DNA from: UBA7067 sp051880615
GTDB taxonomy: Bacteria; Bacillota; Clostridia; Oscillospirales; Acutalibacteraceae
Direction: 5' to 3'
DNA length: 64,000 bases
Assembly: GCA_051880615.1 (NCBI GenBank)
Contig: JBJEOH010000028.1
Span: forward strand, 1 to 64,000
Shown piece by piece: positions 8,049 to 17,765 of the stretch (positions are counted from its first letter, which is position 1; every line of letters starts with the position of its first letter). The position numbers were made by a program, and so were the translations under genes. The notes below the pieces were generated by a model that saw only the letters and a list, made by a program, of their open reading frames with translations, did not search any database and was not told the origin of the DNA.

Positions 8049-9050
8049 TCATACCGTCATATCGTCATCAGCTCCTTTCGGTTCATATACAAGCAGAAGT
8101 TCTCTGCGTTCACCCGACCTTGACTTTTCAAACTCAATTCCAATATCAGAAAGATCATTTCTATATTTGCTTAACTTTCTTGTCAGAACATTTGCTTTGA
8201 TATTGCTGCCGAGCTTTTCCGCAAGCTCAGTTGCTGTTCCAATGAAACCATTTTCCTTTTTCATAAATGGTAACAACAGAGAAAGAACAGAGTCGCTGTT
8301 TAACTTGTCAGTCTGCGGAGTATCGGTAGATATGAATTCCCATTGCTTGGTTTCCGAATTAAATTTGATTGTGAGTACCTGCTCCTCAATATCTCTACCA
8401 CGAATATAAAGCTTTGCTGTATCATCGCCGATCTTTTCCTTTTGCAAAACATAGCTTCCGTCTGCCGCACCGATAAGACCTGACGAACCCGATATCATCT
8501 GGTGTGGGTCGGTGTCATACTTTTTTCTCAGATGCTGAACCGCTATGATAGTGATTCCGTACTTATCTGATATGCTTTTCAAAACACCTATGTCTTTGTA
8601 ATCGGTTGCATATGAATTTACATTTGCAACAGGCTGTCTGACCATTTGTAGCGTGTCTATTACAATCAGATTTGTGTCCGGATGCTCTTTAATAAATAAT
8701 TCAATCTGATTTGATAAATCTTCTGTCAGACAATGAACCGAGGTTGCAAAGTGAAGATTATCAGGAGCTTCTTCTGTGAGTTCTGATAATCTGTCCTGTA
8801 TTCTGTTGGTGCTGTCCTCAAGGCAAAGATATAGCACCGTGCCTTTCTCTGTTGTGAGGTTCCACAGTGGCTCTCCTTGTGAAACTTTTAAGCAGAGCAA
8901 AAGCAACAGCCACGACTTGCCTGTCTTTGGTGCTCCTGCAAGTATATGAAATCCCTGCGGTATGAGTCCGTTGACTATGAATTTAATTGGTTCAAATTCA
9001 AGATTCAATAATTGTTTTCCGTCTATTGTTTTGATTCTCTCGGTTGACAT
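8049..9050 (-). CDS. RepA-like AAA ATPase (hexameric helicase family)
   Basis: This 333-residue single-domain RecA-fold ATPase has the Walker A motif GAPKTGKSW (residues 39-47) and a Walker B strand NLIVIDTLQMV. It also has a RecA-like core (TIIAVQHLRK, SGSSGLIGAADGSYVL), then a short C-terminal winged-helix-like tail. It matches the AAA_25/RepA group that replicates small plasmids and mobilizable elements. In integrative elements this allows limited replication during transfer. It starts at ATG 9050 behind GGAGGA. It is preceded by a 24-codon reading frame that ends three bases before its start. Replicative function is inferred from family and context. Confidence 0.85.
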   Translation of the reverse strand: MSTERIKTIDGKQLLNLEFEPIKFIVNGLIPQGFHILAGAPKTGKSWLLLLLCLKVSQGEPLWNLTTEKGTVLYLCLEDSTNRIQDRLSELTEEAPDNLHFATSVHCLTEDLSNQIELFIKEHPDTNLIVIDTLQMVRQPVANVNSYATDYKDIGVLKSISDKYGITIIAVQHLRKKYDTDPHQMISGSSGLIGAADGSYVLQKEKIGDDTAKLYIRGRDIEEQVLTIKFNSETKQWEFISTDTPQTDKLNSDSVLSLLLPFMKKENGFIGTATELAEKLGSNIKANVLTRKLSKYRNDLSDIGIEFEKSRSGERRELLLVYEPKGADDDMTV

Positions 9051-9052
9051 AT

Positions 9053-9127
9053 TTATTCCTCCTTCGTTTTGTTTTCTGTCATTTGAGAATTGATTTTTGC
9101 GTCACCGCCTTTCATATTTTTATGCAT
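9053..9127 (-). CDS. Possible 24-residue leader peptide upstream of repA
   Basis: An ATG at 9127 follows a strong GGAGGTGA site. The frame encodes MHKNMKGGDAKINSQMTENK plus TKEE and stops at 9053, two bases before the RepA-like start. The repA ribosome binding site (GGAGGA) lies inside its last codons, so translation of the two would be coupled. It may be a leader or the rest of a longer gene. I recognise no family. Confidence 0.45.
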   Translation of the reverse strand: MHKNMKGGDAKINSQMTENKTKEE

Positions 9128-9645
9128 TTCAAAATCACCTCCACTTGTTTGGACACTCAAAGCTGTTTTTTCAACCCTGTTTTAAAAAAATTTTTGTTTT
9201 ATTTCACAATCACAACCTTTCAGATGAGCAATTTTCAGAATGTTTGTAAGGGTAAAAGAGAAACATTTATTATCTCAATATATAAATGTCTGATTTTTTC
9301 AAAAATCCGTAAAATCCCGTGACAACACAAAATCGTTTCCTGAAAAGTGTGATTAAAAATACCCTCTACTTCTTTATCCGTTAATTCGAAAGTTTGACAA
9401 CCCTGAATCTGAAAAAAATTAATTATTTTTTCTAAAATAAAAAGTACATTTATTGAAATGCAAACCACCCTCTAAATAGATTAAATCGTTTTGTGATTTT
9501 CCCCTCATATATACGGAGTGATATTTGTAAAAATTTTATGTTTGAAACAGCAGAGAAAAAATTTACGCCTCTACTTCTTTATTCCACACTTTTTTCTGAT
9601 TTAACAACCGTTTTCAGTAAATTAATTTGCGATTGCCTTTTGTAA
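9128..9645. other. AT-rich non-coding region with short repeats
   Basis: No convincing gene is present: the open frames lack ribosome binding sites and coding texture. A 15-base direct repeat CCTCTACTTCTTTAT occurs at 9363-9377 and 9568-9582, each followed 22-24 bases later by TTTGACAACC or TTTAACAACC. Sequences like AAATCGTTT also recur (9331, 9484). Being upstream of a RepA-like gene, this could be a replication origin or a control region. Confidence 0.4.
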
Positions 9646-9678
9646 TAAAAAAGAGACCACACATTGGTGATCTCTTTT
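9646..9678 (-). terminator. Terminator after the DUF6809 gene
   Basis: The inverted repeat AAAAGAGACC...GGTGATCTCTTTT lies just downstream of the minus-strand gene ending at 9696. On that strand it is followed by a T-run. Confidence 0.65.
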
Positions 9679-9695
9679 CAGAAAATTATTTAGTT

Positions 9696-9959
9696 TTATT
9701 CGTTTATTACCTCAATGATAATTCTCGCACCAAGTTGAAAGCCTTCGATAAATGATTCTCGCTCACGGTTTTCAAATATTTCCTGATTGCAGTCCTTGTA
9801 TTTTTCAAAGGTTTCTTTCTGCTCCTCAGAAAGAGTTGCGATAAGCTTTTCTTCATTTCTGTTGAGCAGTTTCAATAAACCTTTGACCTCATCATCAAGC
9901 CTTGCACATTTTTCATTTGGAACTATGTTCCCGTAATATAAATCTTCAAGTATATTCAT
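9696..9959 (-). CDS. DUF6809-family small protein
   Basis: This 87-residue acidic helical protein fits the DUF6809 pattern: start MNILEDLYYGNIVPNEK, middle EEKLIATLSEEQKETFEKY, and end FIEGFQLGARIIIEV. These proteins are very common cargo in clostridial conjugative and mobilizable elements, and no function is known. The start ATG 9959 was chosen over an upstream TTG-type extension because AAAGGCGGTG is properly spaced before it. It stands alone between the RepA region and the divergent defence operon. Confidence 0.75.
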   Translation of the reverse strand: MNILEDLYYGNIVPNEKCARLDDEVKGLLKLLNRNEEKLIATLSEEQKETFEKYKDCNQEIFENRERESFIEGFQLGARIIIEVINE

Positions 9960-10283
9960 TGTTGCACCGCCTTTCAGCAAGCAACAATATCACAACTGTT
10001 TTCAGAAGTCCAGACTTTTTTATATAGCAACAACAGATTAGCAATCGGTCAGCTTAACAAATAACAGGAAATAGCTTTATTTAGTTCAAACTTTTTTCAG
10101 TGACACTTGAGAGAGAATATGATCTGCAGTTTGTTTTTGTCCGGAATGATTATATTGTTACCGAAAAAATCGGGCATTTCCGAAAAAATTTGTGAAATTA
10201 TTGCAACTTAATGCAAGCTGTGATATAATATACCAATATATACCCAATATCGACAAAATATACTTAATGGAAGCGGATTATAT
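9960..10283. other. Divergent intergenic region before the defence operon
   Basis: This 324-base AT-rich gap separates the minus-strand element genes from the plus-strand defence operon. It contains the operon promoter described separately. ATATACC-type repeats (10227-10262) lie between that promoter and the start codon and could be an operator. Nothing else is recognisable. Confidence 0.4.
10201..10229 (+). promoter_or_regulatory. Promoter of the seven-gene defence operon
   Basis: TTGCAA (10201-10206) and TATAAT (10224-10229) are separated by 17 bases, 54 bases upstream of the first start codon. The leader contains near-repeats of ATATACCAATAT, which could bind a regulator. No regulator gene sits next to it. 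Confidence 0.7.
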
Positions 10284-11774
10284 ATGAACAAACTCCGGGA
10301 AAACAAACCTACTGCCGACGTGCTGATGGTTTCAATGAGGGCAATGGGATATTCTTTTGAAAGTGCTGTTGCAGATATTATTGATAATAGCATAAGTGCC
10401 CATGCAAAAGATATTTCTGTCAGATTTCCCATAGATCCTTCAGAGTGCTATATTGCAATATATGACAACGGTGATGGAATGACAGCGGAAGAACTCTTTG
10501 TCGCTATGAAATACGGAAGCGAATCCAAAAGAGAAGGCAGAGCGGACGATGACCTTGGCAGATTTGGTCTTGGATTGAAGGCCGCTTCACTGTCTCAGTG
10601 CAGAAGACTTACTGTTGCAAGCAAGAAAAATGGTATTGTATCAGCGTTCATCTGGGATCTCGATGTGGTAGAACAGAAACGTGACTGGTATGTAATAGAA
10701 TGCTCTCAGGAACAGACACAGAATATACGGTTTATTGATTGTCTGGAGAAGTACAACAGCGGTACTGTTGTTTTGTGGGAAAATTTTGATATTATTGAGA
10801 AATCCACAGGAAATGTATTTGGTACACTCAGCCACTATATGACACAGACATCCGACTATCTTTCTCTGATATTCCATCGTTTTCTTAATCGAAACGACAA
10901 ATCTGCTGTAAAAATAAGCGTTAACAATTTTCAGCTCCGTGGTATTGATCCATTCCTTGAAAATCACAATAAGACGAATATACGTAGAGAAATAAAAATC
11001 ACAATTCCGGATTCTGAAGGAAATGAGCATATTGTAACAGTTCAGCCCTTTATTCTTCCTTTTCAGAAAGATTTATCACCTGAAGATAAGAAACGATCAG
11101 GCGGTATCGAAAATTACCGTTCAAGACAGGGGTTTTACATATATAGAAATGAACGACTTATTGTATGGGGCACATGGTTCAACAGACATCGTGATGAACT
11201 CACCAAATATGCAAGAATCAGGGTTGATATTCCTAATTCTCTCGATGATATCTGGGGTATTGATATTAAAAAGCAGAGCGCTACTATTCCTCTTTCGATA
11301 AGAAAAAGGCTTACAAAAGCTGTTGATGAAGCTATGGATATATCCGTACATAAGCAGACTTACCGTGGCAGAATAGCTAAAGTTGATGAGGAGCGGGATT
11401 ATGTATGGGATCGTATCAGTCAACGGGAAGGTTTATTTACATACCGCATTAATCGTGATTCAAAGGTATTTGACCTTATAAAAGAGACAATCAATGAAGA
11501 AGCATTGCCGTATCTTGATATGATTCTGGAAGAAATTGAGAACAATCTTCCGTATCAGCAGATTTACATTGACAAGTCACATAATATCATAGATGAAGAA
11601 ACTACAGATGAAAGAATAGCTGATGTTGAAGCAAAAGCTGAAGTAATGATAAAATTTGCTGTCAGTGCAGGCGCTACGGATATAAACGGAATGATAGACA
11701 GACTGTTTCTGTCTGAACCGTTCAGTAATTTTCCTGAGCTGAAAGATAAACTGAAGGAGAATCATAATGGTTAA
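10284..11774 (+). CDS. GHL ATPase, MutL/MORC-like defence protein
   Basis: This 496-residue protein carries the GHKL/GHL ATP-binding fold at its N-terminus: N-box ADIIDNSISA (residues 30-39), G1 DNGDGM (61-66) and the lid/G2 region GRFGLGLKAA (92-101). A long segment resembling the MutL/MORC transducer region follows, with a helical C-terminus. Such proteins clamp DNA through ATP-driven dimerisation. Prokaryotic relatives occur with Z1 helicases and nucleases in the restriction-like systems described by Iyer, Abhiman and Aravind (2008). It is the first gene of the operon and overlaps the Z1 gene by eight bases. It is not a signalling kinase because there is no H-box or receiver partner. Confidence 0.9.
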   Translation: MNKLRENKPTADVLMVSMRAMGYSFESAVADIIDNSISAHAKDISVRFPIDPSECYIAIYDNGDGMTAEELFVAMKYGSESKREGRADDDLGRFGLGLKAASLSQCRRLTVASKKNGIVSAFIWDLDVVEQKRDWYVIECSQEQTQNIRFIDCLEKYNSGTVVLWENFDIIEKSTGNVFGTLSHYMTQTSDYLSLIFHRFLNRNDKSAVKISVNNFQLRGIDPFLENHNKTNIRREIKITIPDSEGNEHIVTVQPFILPFQKDLSPEDKKRSGGIENYRSRQGFYIYRNERLIVWGTWFNRHRDELTKYARIRVDIPNSLDDIWGIDIKKQSATIPLSIRKRLTKAVDEAMDISVHKQTYRGRIAKVDEERDYVWDRISQREGLFTYRINRDSKVFDLIKETINEEALPYLDMILEEIENNLPYQQIYIDKSHNIIDEETTDERIADVEAKAEVMIKFAVSAGATDINGMIDRLFLSEPFSNFPELKDKLKENHNG

Positions 11775-14577
11775 TCAGGAGAGAGTCAACAGTATTGTTG
11801 GCATAGTACGGAATCTGATTGAGGCAAGAGGTATTTCAGATAATCTTACTGAAGAAATAATAGATGAGCTCATTAAAGAAGCGATCGGCTTTGTCGGCAT
11901 CAACTGTATTGATGAAGAACTGGAAGCGTGTCGTCGTGACCTGAAATACAGATATATGATAAAGTCCATACCAGGTAGCAAAATACTCAATGATTATAAT
12001 CAGGATGAATGGTACTCGGATATAAAGGACGATATTCAGCAGAAATTCTGGTTAAGATATAAAGATTATCTGATTGATGAAAAACATTTCAGTCCGAATG
12101 TAGTCAGCAAACTCGGCAATGAAACGCTCGATCAGGATCTGATGAATTACCTGCTCAATCCGAATATTGAAACAGATACCCCTGTTCTCAGGAGAGGGCT
12201 TGTAATCGGTGATGTTCAGTCAGGAAAGACCTCTACATATATAGGTCTTATATGTAAGGCTGCCGATGCAGGTTTCAAGGTCTTTATTCTTCTTACCGGA
12301 ACAATAGAATCTCTCAGAAAGCAGACTCAGGAGAGAGTTGAGGAAGGATTCATCGGTATTGATATGTCAGATCCGAATACTGGCGGTAAGCGTGTAGGCG
12401 TAGGACTGGACAATAAGGATATATTTGCTACGGCGCTTACTTCAAGGAATAACGACTTCACAGGAAATTCTGATAAAATTGCTGTTGCATTAAAGAATTT
12501 CAATGCAGTTGTCTTTGTTATCAAGAAGCAGAAAGATGTACTCAACAAACTGACAAAATGGCTTATCAACCTCAATGCTGATACGCTTACAAAGAAAATC
12601 GATCTTCCTATGCTGATGATTGATGACGAGGCAGATAATGCTTCCATCAACACAAGCAAAAGCAAAGAAGATCCTACTACAATCAACCTGCTTATCAGAA
12701 ATCTTGCTAATCTTTTTACCCGTTCAAACTATATCGGTTTCACCGCAACACCTTTCGCCAATGTATTCATTGATCCCGAAACGACTGAAGAAATGGAGAA
12801 TCAGGATCTTTTCCCTGAAGATTTCATTGTCTCTCTTCCGACTCCATCAAACTACATCGGACCGGAACAGATATTTGCTGAAAACGGTGAATATCATTCT
12901 CAGCTGATCTACATCACTGATGCAGGTATAGAGGAGAGCGACGGATATTCTTTCTATTTCAAGCACAAGAAGGAATGGGAAGGTGATCTCCCTGAAAGTC
13001 TTACAGATGCGATATATTCTTTCTATATCGTAAATGCGATAAGAGACCTGCGCGGTGACAAGAAAACACATCGCTCAATGCTTGTCAATATGTCACGATT
13101 TGTCAGGGTTCAGAAATATATCCGTTCAGAGATTGAAAATATTCACAGCACAGCATACAGAGAAATAAAATTCAATCTCAGCCATGATTTCACTGAATCA
13201 ATGAAAAGTCCTGTACTGGAGAAAATCTATTCTTTATGGAAAAGACATTTTTCAGATACGGAATTCGACTGGGACGACATTGTCAATGCTCTCTATGAAG
13301 CAGTTGAACCTATTATGATTAAGGTAGTCAACAGTGCCAGAGGAACTGATAAACTTGTTTACCCTGAAAATGAAAGCATAAGGGTTATTGCTATCGGTGG
13401 TCTTGCTCTTTCAAGAGGTCTGACTCTGGAAGGACTGATTATCAGCTATTTCTACAGAAACACCTGCACATACGATGTTCTTATGCAGATGGGCAGATGG
13501 TTCGGTTACAGACGAGGATATGAAGATTTGTTCCGTATATGGACACACAGAGCATCGGCAGAGTGGTATGCGGAAATTTCAAAAGCAACAGAAGAACTTA
13601 AATCAGATATGCGCCTGATGAATGAAAACAAAATGAGACCGAAAGATTTCGGTATCAGAGTAAAGAATGATGCCGATGATCTTCAGATTACTGCCGCTAA
13701 CAAGATGCGTAATTCTAAAGACGAATTACTTGTCAACAGCTACTTCGGCAATATTATTGAAACTCCGTATCTCATCTTTGATCCTGAGATTCAGAAGAAA
13801 AACTTCAGGAAGATACAAGAATTTATTGAAACTCTTGTATCAGATGGAATGCCCCTGGAACGTCAGCATAATTCTTATGGAAAGGACAGATATATGATAC
13901 AGAATGTCCCCAAAACAAAAATAGCTGATCTTATTCTGAAACTTGATATTTCAAGATACAACGGTCATTTCAATCCTTATCAGCTGACAAACTTCATCAA
14001 TAATTGCGATGAGCCTTGCCTGGATATGTTTGACATTGCCTTGATAGAAGGCACTAAGAGTGATAAAAAGGTTGAGATTGCAGGAAAAGAGATTGTTGCT
14101 GTTTTCCGCAGCGGTTGCTCGGCTTCTGTAGAAGAAAACAGACTTAATATCGGTCGCAGAGGAAAGCTCGGCGGTCCGGGTGACGGTATGACGGGTATTG
14201 CAGATGTTGACGGCAAAACTGCTGAGGAAATAATTGAAGTTGCCAGAGAACGTTTCAGGGCAGCCTACAAGAAAGAAAAGAAAAAGGACTTCAAGGAAAA
14301 TTCAACATACCCGGGTATCACATGGTTCAGATATATTAAAGACCGTAAACCACTTCTGATTATTTATCTTGTTGATATTGAGGGACAGGAGAATCAGAAA
14401 CAAGTATTTGATAAATTCAAAGCAGAAATGGACGGTATTCCGTCTGTTGGACTTGCTATCGGATTTCCCGAGAATGAAAGAGCATCGGTATTTGAATACA
14501 CGACATACCGCGCAAACAAAGCTTATAACTGGTTTGAGCTTAATGATATCCTTGCTGAAAGTGAGGAAGAAGAATAA
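11767..14577 (+). CDS. Z1-domain helicase-like ATPase
   Basis: This 936-residue superfamily-2-like ATPase is predicted to translocate on or remodel DNA. It has Walker A GDVQSGKTS (residues 148-156), Walker B IDDEAD (285-290), motif III GFTATPF (324-330), and the motif V/VI region GGLALSRGLTLEGL plus QMGRWFGYR (574-582). The GDVQSGKT and MGRWFGYR motifs are hallmarks of the Z1 family (PF10593). A 340-residue C-terminal part without recognisable enzymatic motifs may bind partners. It overlaps its neighbours on both sides (eight bases with the GHL gene, TAATG with the nuclease gene), so it is almost certainly made as part of one complex. Confidence 0.93.
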   Translation: MVNQERVNSIVGIVRNLIEARGISDNLTEEIIDELIKEAIGFVGINCIDEELEACRRDLKYRYMIKSIPGSKILNDYNQDEWYSDIKDDIQQKFWLRYKDYLIDEKHFSPNVVSKLGNETLDQDLMNYLLNPNIETDTPVLRRGLVIGDVQSGKTSTYIGLICKAADAGFKVFILLTGTIESLRKQTQERVEEGFIGIDMSDPNTGGKRVGVGLDNKDIFATALTSRNNDFTGNSDKIAVALKNFNAVVFVIKKQKDVLNKLTKWLINLNADTLTKKIDLPMLMIDDEADNASINTSKSKEDPTTINLLIRNLANLFTRSNYIGFTATPFANVFIDPETTEEMENQDLFPEDFIVSLPTPSNYIGPEQIFAENGEYHSQLIYITDAGIEESDGYSFYFKHKKEWEGDLPESLTDAIYSFYIVNAIRDLRGDKKTHRSMLVNMSRFVRVQKYIRSEIENIHSTAYREIKFNLSHDFTESMKSPVLEKIYSLWKRHFSDTEFDWDDIVNALYEAVEPIMIKVVNSARGTDKLVYPENESIRVIAIGGLALSRGLTLEGLIISYFYRNTCTYDVLMQMGRWFGYRRGYEDLFRIWTHRASAEWYAEISKATEELKSDMRLMNENKMRPKDFGIRVKNDADDLQITAANKMRNSKDELLVNSYFGNIIETPYLIFDPEIQKKNFRKIQEFIETLVSDGMPLERQHNSYGKDRYMIQNVPKTKIADLILKLDISRYNGHFNPYQLTNFINNCDEPCLDMFDIALIEGTKSDKKVEIAGKEIVAVFRSGCSASVEENRLNIGRRGKLGGPGDGMTGIADVDGKTAEEIIEVARERFRAAYKKEKKKDFKENSTYPGITWFRYIKDRKPLLIIYLVDIEGQENQKQVFDKFKAEMDGIPSVGLAIGFPENERASVFEYTTYRANKAYNWFELNDILAESEEEE

Positions 14578-15491
14578 TGACACTCAAAGAAAGATTCGAT
14601 ACATTCACAACCCCTGATTTCTATTCACGAGTTGATTCAGAACATATCCTCGAACTTTATATAGGACTTGATGAAAAGGGACGCAGATCAATAGAACTGC
14701 GATCAACCTTCAATCCCCGTAAAGTCAGGGGTACATCTGCTATTGAAGTAAATCAGTATGAAAACCAGAAATACAAGACAATACGCTTTTCTCTTACGGA
14801 TGAAGAAATAAGCGGATTGTTCTATACTTTCTGCGAAGATCTGATAGAGCAGACAAGAAATCTGCCTGATAAAACCGGTGGCTATAATGCTATCGTAGTT
14901 CGTTTTCATCAATGGAAAAAGATGTTTATTTCTTCAAAAAAGGACTTTCTGAATGAACCTCAGATTATGGGACTGATCGGAGAGCTGTTATTTCTGAAAG
15001 ATCAGCTGAGCAAAAGGATAGGCTTATCAGAAGCTCTCAAAAGCTGGAGCGGACAGGAGTTGACACACAAAGATTTTTCCTATGGAGATACCTGGACTGA
15101 AGTCAAGACAATCAGGAGAAGCTCTCAATCGGTTCGTATATCTTCCCTGGAACAGCTCGACAGCGAATATGACGGTGAGCTTGCTGTATACGCCCTTGAA
15201 AAGATGAGTCCGGAATATAAAGGTATTACATTGAATAAGTTGATCGTTGAAATAAGAAATCTCTTTTCCGACAGCGATGATCGTGACCTGTTTATGTCCA
15301 AAGTGGCTTTGCAGGGATATGAATATCACAACTATTATGATGACTTCGTATATGAGCAGATTTACAATAAGAACTTCAGGGTTAATTCGGATTTTCCCCG
15401 GCTCACACCTGATAATGTCCCTGAAGCGGTTACAAAGTCAATATATGATATTGACCTGAACAGTATAGCTGAATTTGAAATAACGGACTGA
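14577..15491 (+). CDS. PD-(D/E)XK motif nuclease (DUF4420)
   Basis: This 304-residue protein matches the PD-(D/E)XK motif family DUF4420 (PF14390). The likely active site combines the helix residue E in GLIGELLFL (residues 133-140) with D166 in THKDFSYGD and the E-x-K in WTEVKT (E175, K177). It is the natural candidate for the DNA-cleaving subunit of the operon. It starts in the TAATG overlap with the Z1 gene. A short 15-base gap with GGAAGTGA leads to the AIPR gene. Function is inferred from fold and neighbours. Confidence 0.88.
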   Translation: MTLKERFDTFTTPDFYSRVDSEHILELYIGLDEKGRRSIELRSTFNPRKVRGTSAIEVNQYENQKYKTIRFSLTDEEISGLFYTFCEDLIEQTRNLPDKTGGYNAIVVRFHQWKKMFISSKKDFLNEPQIMGLIGELLFLKDQLSKRIGLSEALKSWSGQELTHKDFSYGDTWTEVKTIRRSSQSVRISSLEQLDSEYDGELAVYALEKMSPEYKGITLNKLIVEIRNLFSDSDDRDLFMSKVALQGYEYHNYYDDFVYEQIYNKNFRVNSDFPRLTPDNVPEAVTKSIYDIDLNSIAEFEITD

Positions 15492-15506
15492 AGGAAGTGA
15501 ACAACT

Positions 15507-17765
15507 ATGGATTATCAGGAGTATAAAGAGGACTTTCTGAATACACTAAGAGCTGATTCTGCCCACAGCGGAACAGATACAGAAGATGAATTCCTGAATC
15601 ATACCCTCGATCTCCTTATGGACTTCAATGAGCTTGATTCTCCCGAAATGACAGGTATGGGAGATAAAAAGGGCAAGGGCGGAAGGCTTATGAGAGCTGA
15701 CGGTTATTGCTTTGATGAAACTGATCATAGTCTTATACTGCTAATAAGTGATTTTCAGGACTCCAGAGAGCCTGATAAGCTTACAAGAACAAGAGTAGAC
15801 GAATTATACTGGAGACTGTATTACTTCCTTGACGAAGTATGTAATGGCAACATCAGCACTTATTTTGATGACTCTGATGATGTACTGAAAATATCTGACT
15901 ATATCCGCAGAAGAATGAATGCGGAACGTGATGATCCTCAGCTAGTACTGAAGGTGAAATTCTATATTCTCACCAACAAGGAGCTTGATACACGACTTCT
16001 CAGCACAAATCTTCTGGAAACTACAATCAGTAACACCAGAGGAAAGAAGAAAAAGGCAAAGACAACAAAGAAAATCAAGAAAGAAAATTTCAATGGGAAA
16101 CCTCTTGAAATTGCGCTCTGGTATCCTGAAAGATTCTTCGAAATGGAAAACAGCAATAATAATGAGCCGATTGTCATAGATGTAGCGGAGGATTATGGTT
16201 GTAACGGTATTCCCTGTATCAAGGGCAACATCGGTGACAATTTAGATTATGAAGCATATATTGCTATCATTCCGGGCAAGCTGCTTGCAGACATATATAT
16301 TGAGCACGGCAGCCGTGTTCTTGAAGGAAATGTCAGGGCATTTCTCGGCACCGGCGGTTCAAAGAGCGTAAACAGTGGTATAAGGAGAACCATCAATACT
16401 GAGCCTACGAAGTTCTTTACATATAACAATGGTATTGCTACAACTGCCTCGGATGTTGAAACAAATTTTGTTGACGGTCAGCTCTACATAACAAAGATTG
16501 TTGATTTGCAGATTATAAACGGCGGTCAGACAACAGCTTCTCTTGCCGAAGCGGTACTGAAAAAGACCAATACTGATCTGAAGGGTATCTATGTGCCTAT
16601 GAAGCTTACCGTAATTGATGACCGTGAGTCAGAAGATGAGAATGGAATACGCTTTTATGATGCAATGGTACAGTCCATCGCAAAATTTGCTAACAGCCAG
16701 AATAAGGTTACTGCTGCCGATTTGTTCTCCAACGACCCGTTTCATATCCAGATGGAGCAGATGTCAAAGAGATATCTTGCACCTCCGGGACAGTCCGCCG
16801 TTCCGACAGGCTGGTACTATGAGCGTTCAAGAAAGAAATACAAACAGGAACAAATCAAGTTGTCTAAAGATTCACAGAAGCGTTTCCAGTCCAAATTCCC
16901 GAAATCTCAGGTTATTACAAAAGAACAGCTTGCTATGTATATCACAACTGTTTTTTCCCTGCGACCCGACATCGTTTCAAAAGGTAAAAACTGGACTATG
17001 AAGGCATTCGGCACAGAGATCAGTGAGATTTATAAAAAGAATAAAGAAGCATTCAATGAATTCTACTTCAAAAAGTGCATCTGTGCTGCAATTATCTACA
17101 GAACGGTTGACAGCTATCTTGAAACGCACAAGGATTCTGCAAGAAAACCTACCGGATTCTGGTACAAGACAGGTGGTTATAAGCTGAATATTGTCCCATA
17201 TTCTATTGCAAAAATAATATCTTCTATTCCTGAAGGACTATCTCTTGACTGGACACAGATATGGAACAAACAGGCAATATCTCCCTCCTTTATGCGTGAA
17301 ATAGAGATCGTTACAAAGATGACAAATGACTTCATTTGTGACAGCAATGGTGTTATTGTTACAGAATATTGTAAAAAACTTTCGACATGGGAAGAATTTC
17401 GTGATAAAATAGGATATAGTCCTTCTGCTGATTTTCTCAGTGAACTGATAAGCACAGCAGAAGTGAAAGAATACGAGCATGATGCAAAATCAGACAAAAA
17501 GGATGACAATAATCTGAAAAATATAATGGCTATAATTAACCGGGGTGCGGATTATTGGCAGAACCTTGTAAGAATTGCTCAGAATAACAGGATAAGTGTT
17601 TCATACCAGGAACTTACGGCTATCAAGCAATTGATTGATATGTCGGTAACCGGAAAACTCCCGATTACATCATCGGGAAAAGTACCTTCAAAAGTTACAA
17701 AAGCTGTTCAGCTGGCATTGGCACTTGAAGATAAATTGAAAACAGAAGGGTTATTAAGTAAATAA
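15507..17765 (+). CDS. AIPR-family abortive-infection protein, first copy
   Basis: This 752-residue protein contains the AIPR signature: YNNGIATTAS (about residue 305) followed by LQIINGGQTTASL (about 334-346). AIPR proteins (PF10592) were named from lactococcal abortive-infection phage resistance and recur with Z1/GHL/DUF4420 genes. The N-terminal 200 residues are a separate, acidic domain with a lysine-rich linker (KKKAKTTKKIKKE). The C-terminal 250 residues are helical and unassigned. It starts at ATG 15507 behind GGAAGTGA and its stop overlaps the methyltransferase start (TAATG). The biochemical activity of the family is not known to me. Confidence 0.88.
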   Translation: MDYQEYKEDFLNTLRADSAHSGTDTEDEFLNHTLDLLMDFNELDSPEMTGMGDKKGKGGRLMRADGYCFDETDHSLILLISDFQDSREPDKLTRTRVDELYWRLYYFLDEVCNGNISTYFDDSDDVLKISDYIRRRMNAERDDPQLVLKVKFYILTNKELDTRLLSTNLLETTISNTRGKKKKAKTTKKIKKENFNGKPLEIALWYPERFFEMENSNNNEPIVIDVAEDYGCNGIPCIKGNIGDNLDYEAYIAIIPGKLLADIYIEHGSRVLEGNVRAFLGTGGSKSVNSGIRRTINTEPTKFFTYNNGIATTASDVETNFVDGQLYITKIVDLQIINGGQTTASLAEAVLKKTNTDLKGIYVPMKLTVIDDRESEDENGIRFYDAMVQSIAKFANSQNKVTAADLFSNDPFHIQMEQMSKRYLAPPGQSAVPTGWYYERSRKKYKQEQIKLSKDSQKRFQSKFPKSQVITKEQLAMYITTVFSLRPDIVSKGKNWTMKAFGTEISEIYKKNKEAFNEFYFKKCICAAIIYRTVDSYLETHKDSARKPTGFWYKTGGYKLNIVPYSIAKIISSIPEGLSLDWTQIWNKQAISPSFMREIEIVTKMTNDFICDSNGVIVTEYCKKLSTWEEFRDKIGYSPSADFLSELISTAEVKEYEHDAKSDKKDDNNLKNIMAIINRGADYWQNLVRIAQNNRISVSYQELTAIKQLIDMSVTGKLPITSSGKVPSKVTKAVQLALALEDKLKTEGLLSK

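Noticed and set aside
9044..9468. Open frames on both strands upstream of the RepA-like gene
   Set aside because: Low-complexity Phe/Ile-rich translations without ribosome binding sites. The region looks non-coding with repeats.
10284..11774. Histidine kinase call for the GHKL-domain protein
   Set aside because: It lacks a phosphoacceptor histidine box, membrane segments and a response regulator. The motifs and neighbours fit a MutL/MORC-like ATPase.
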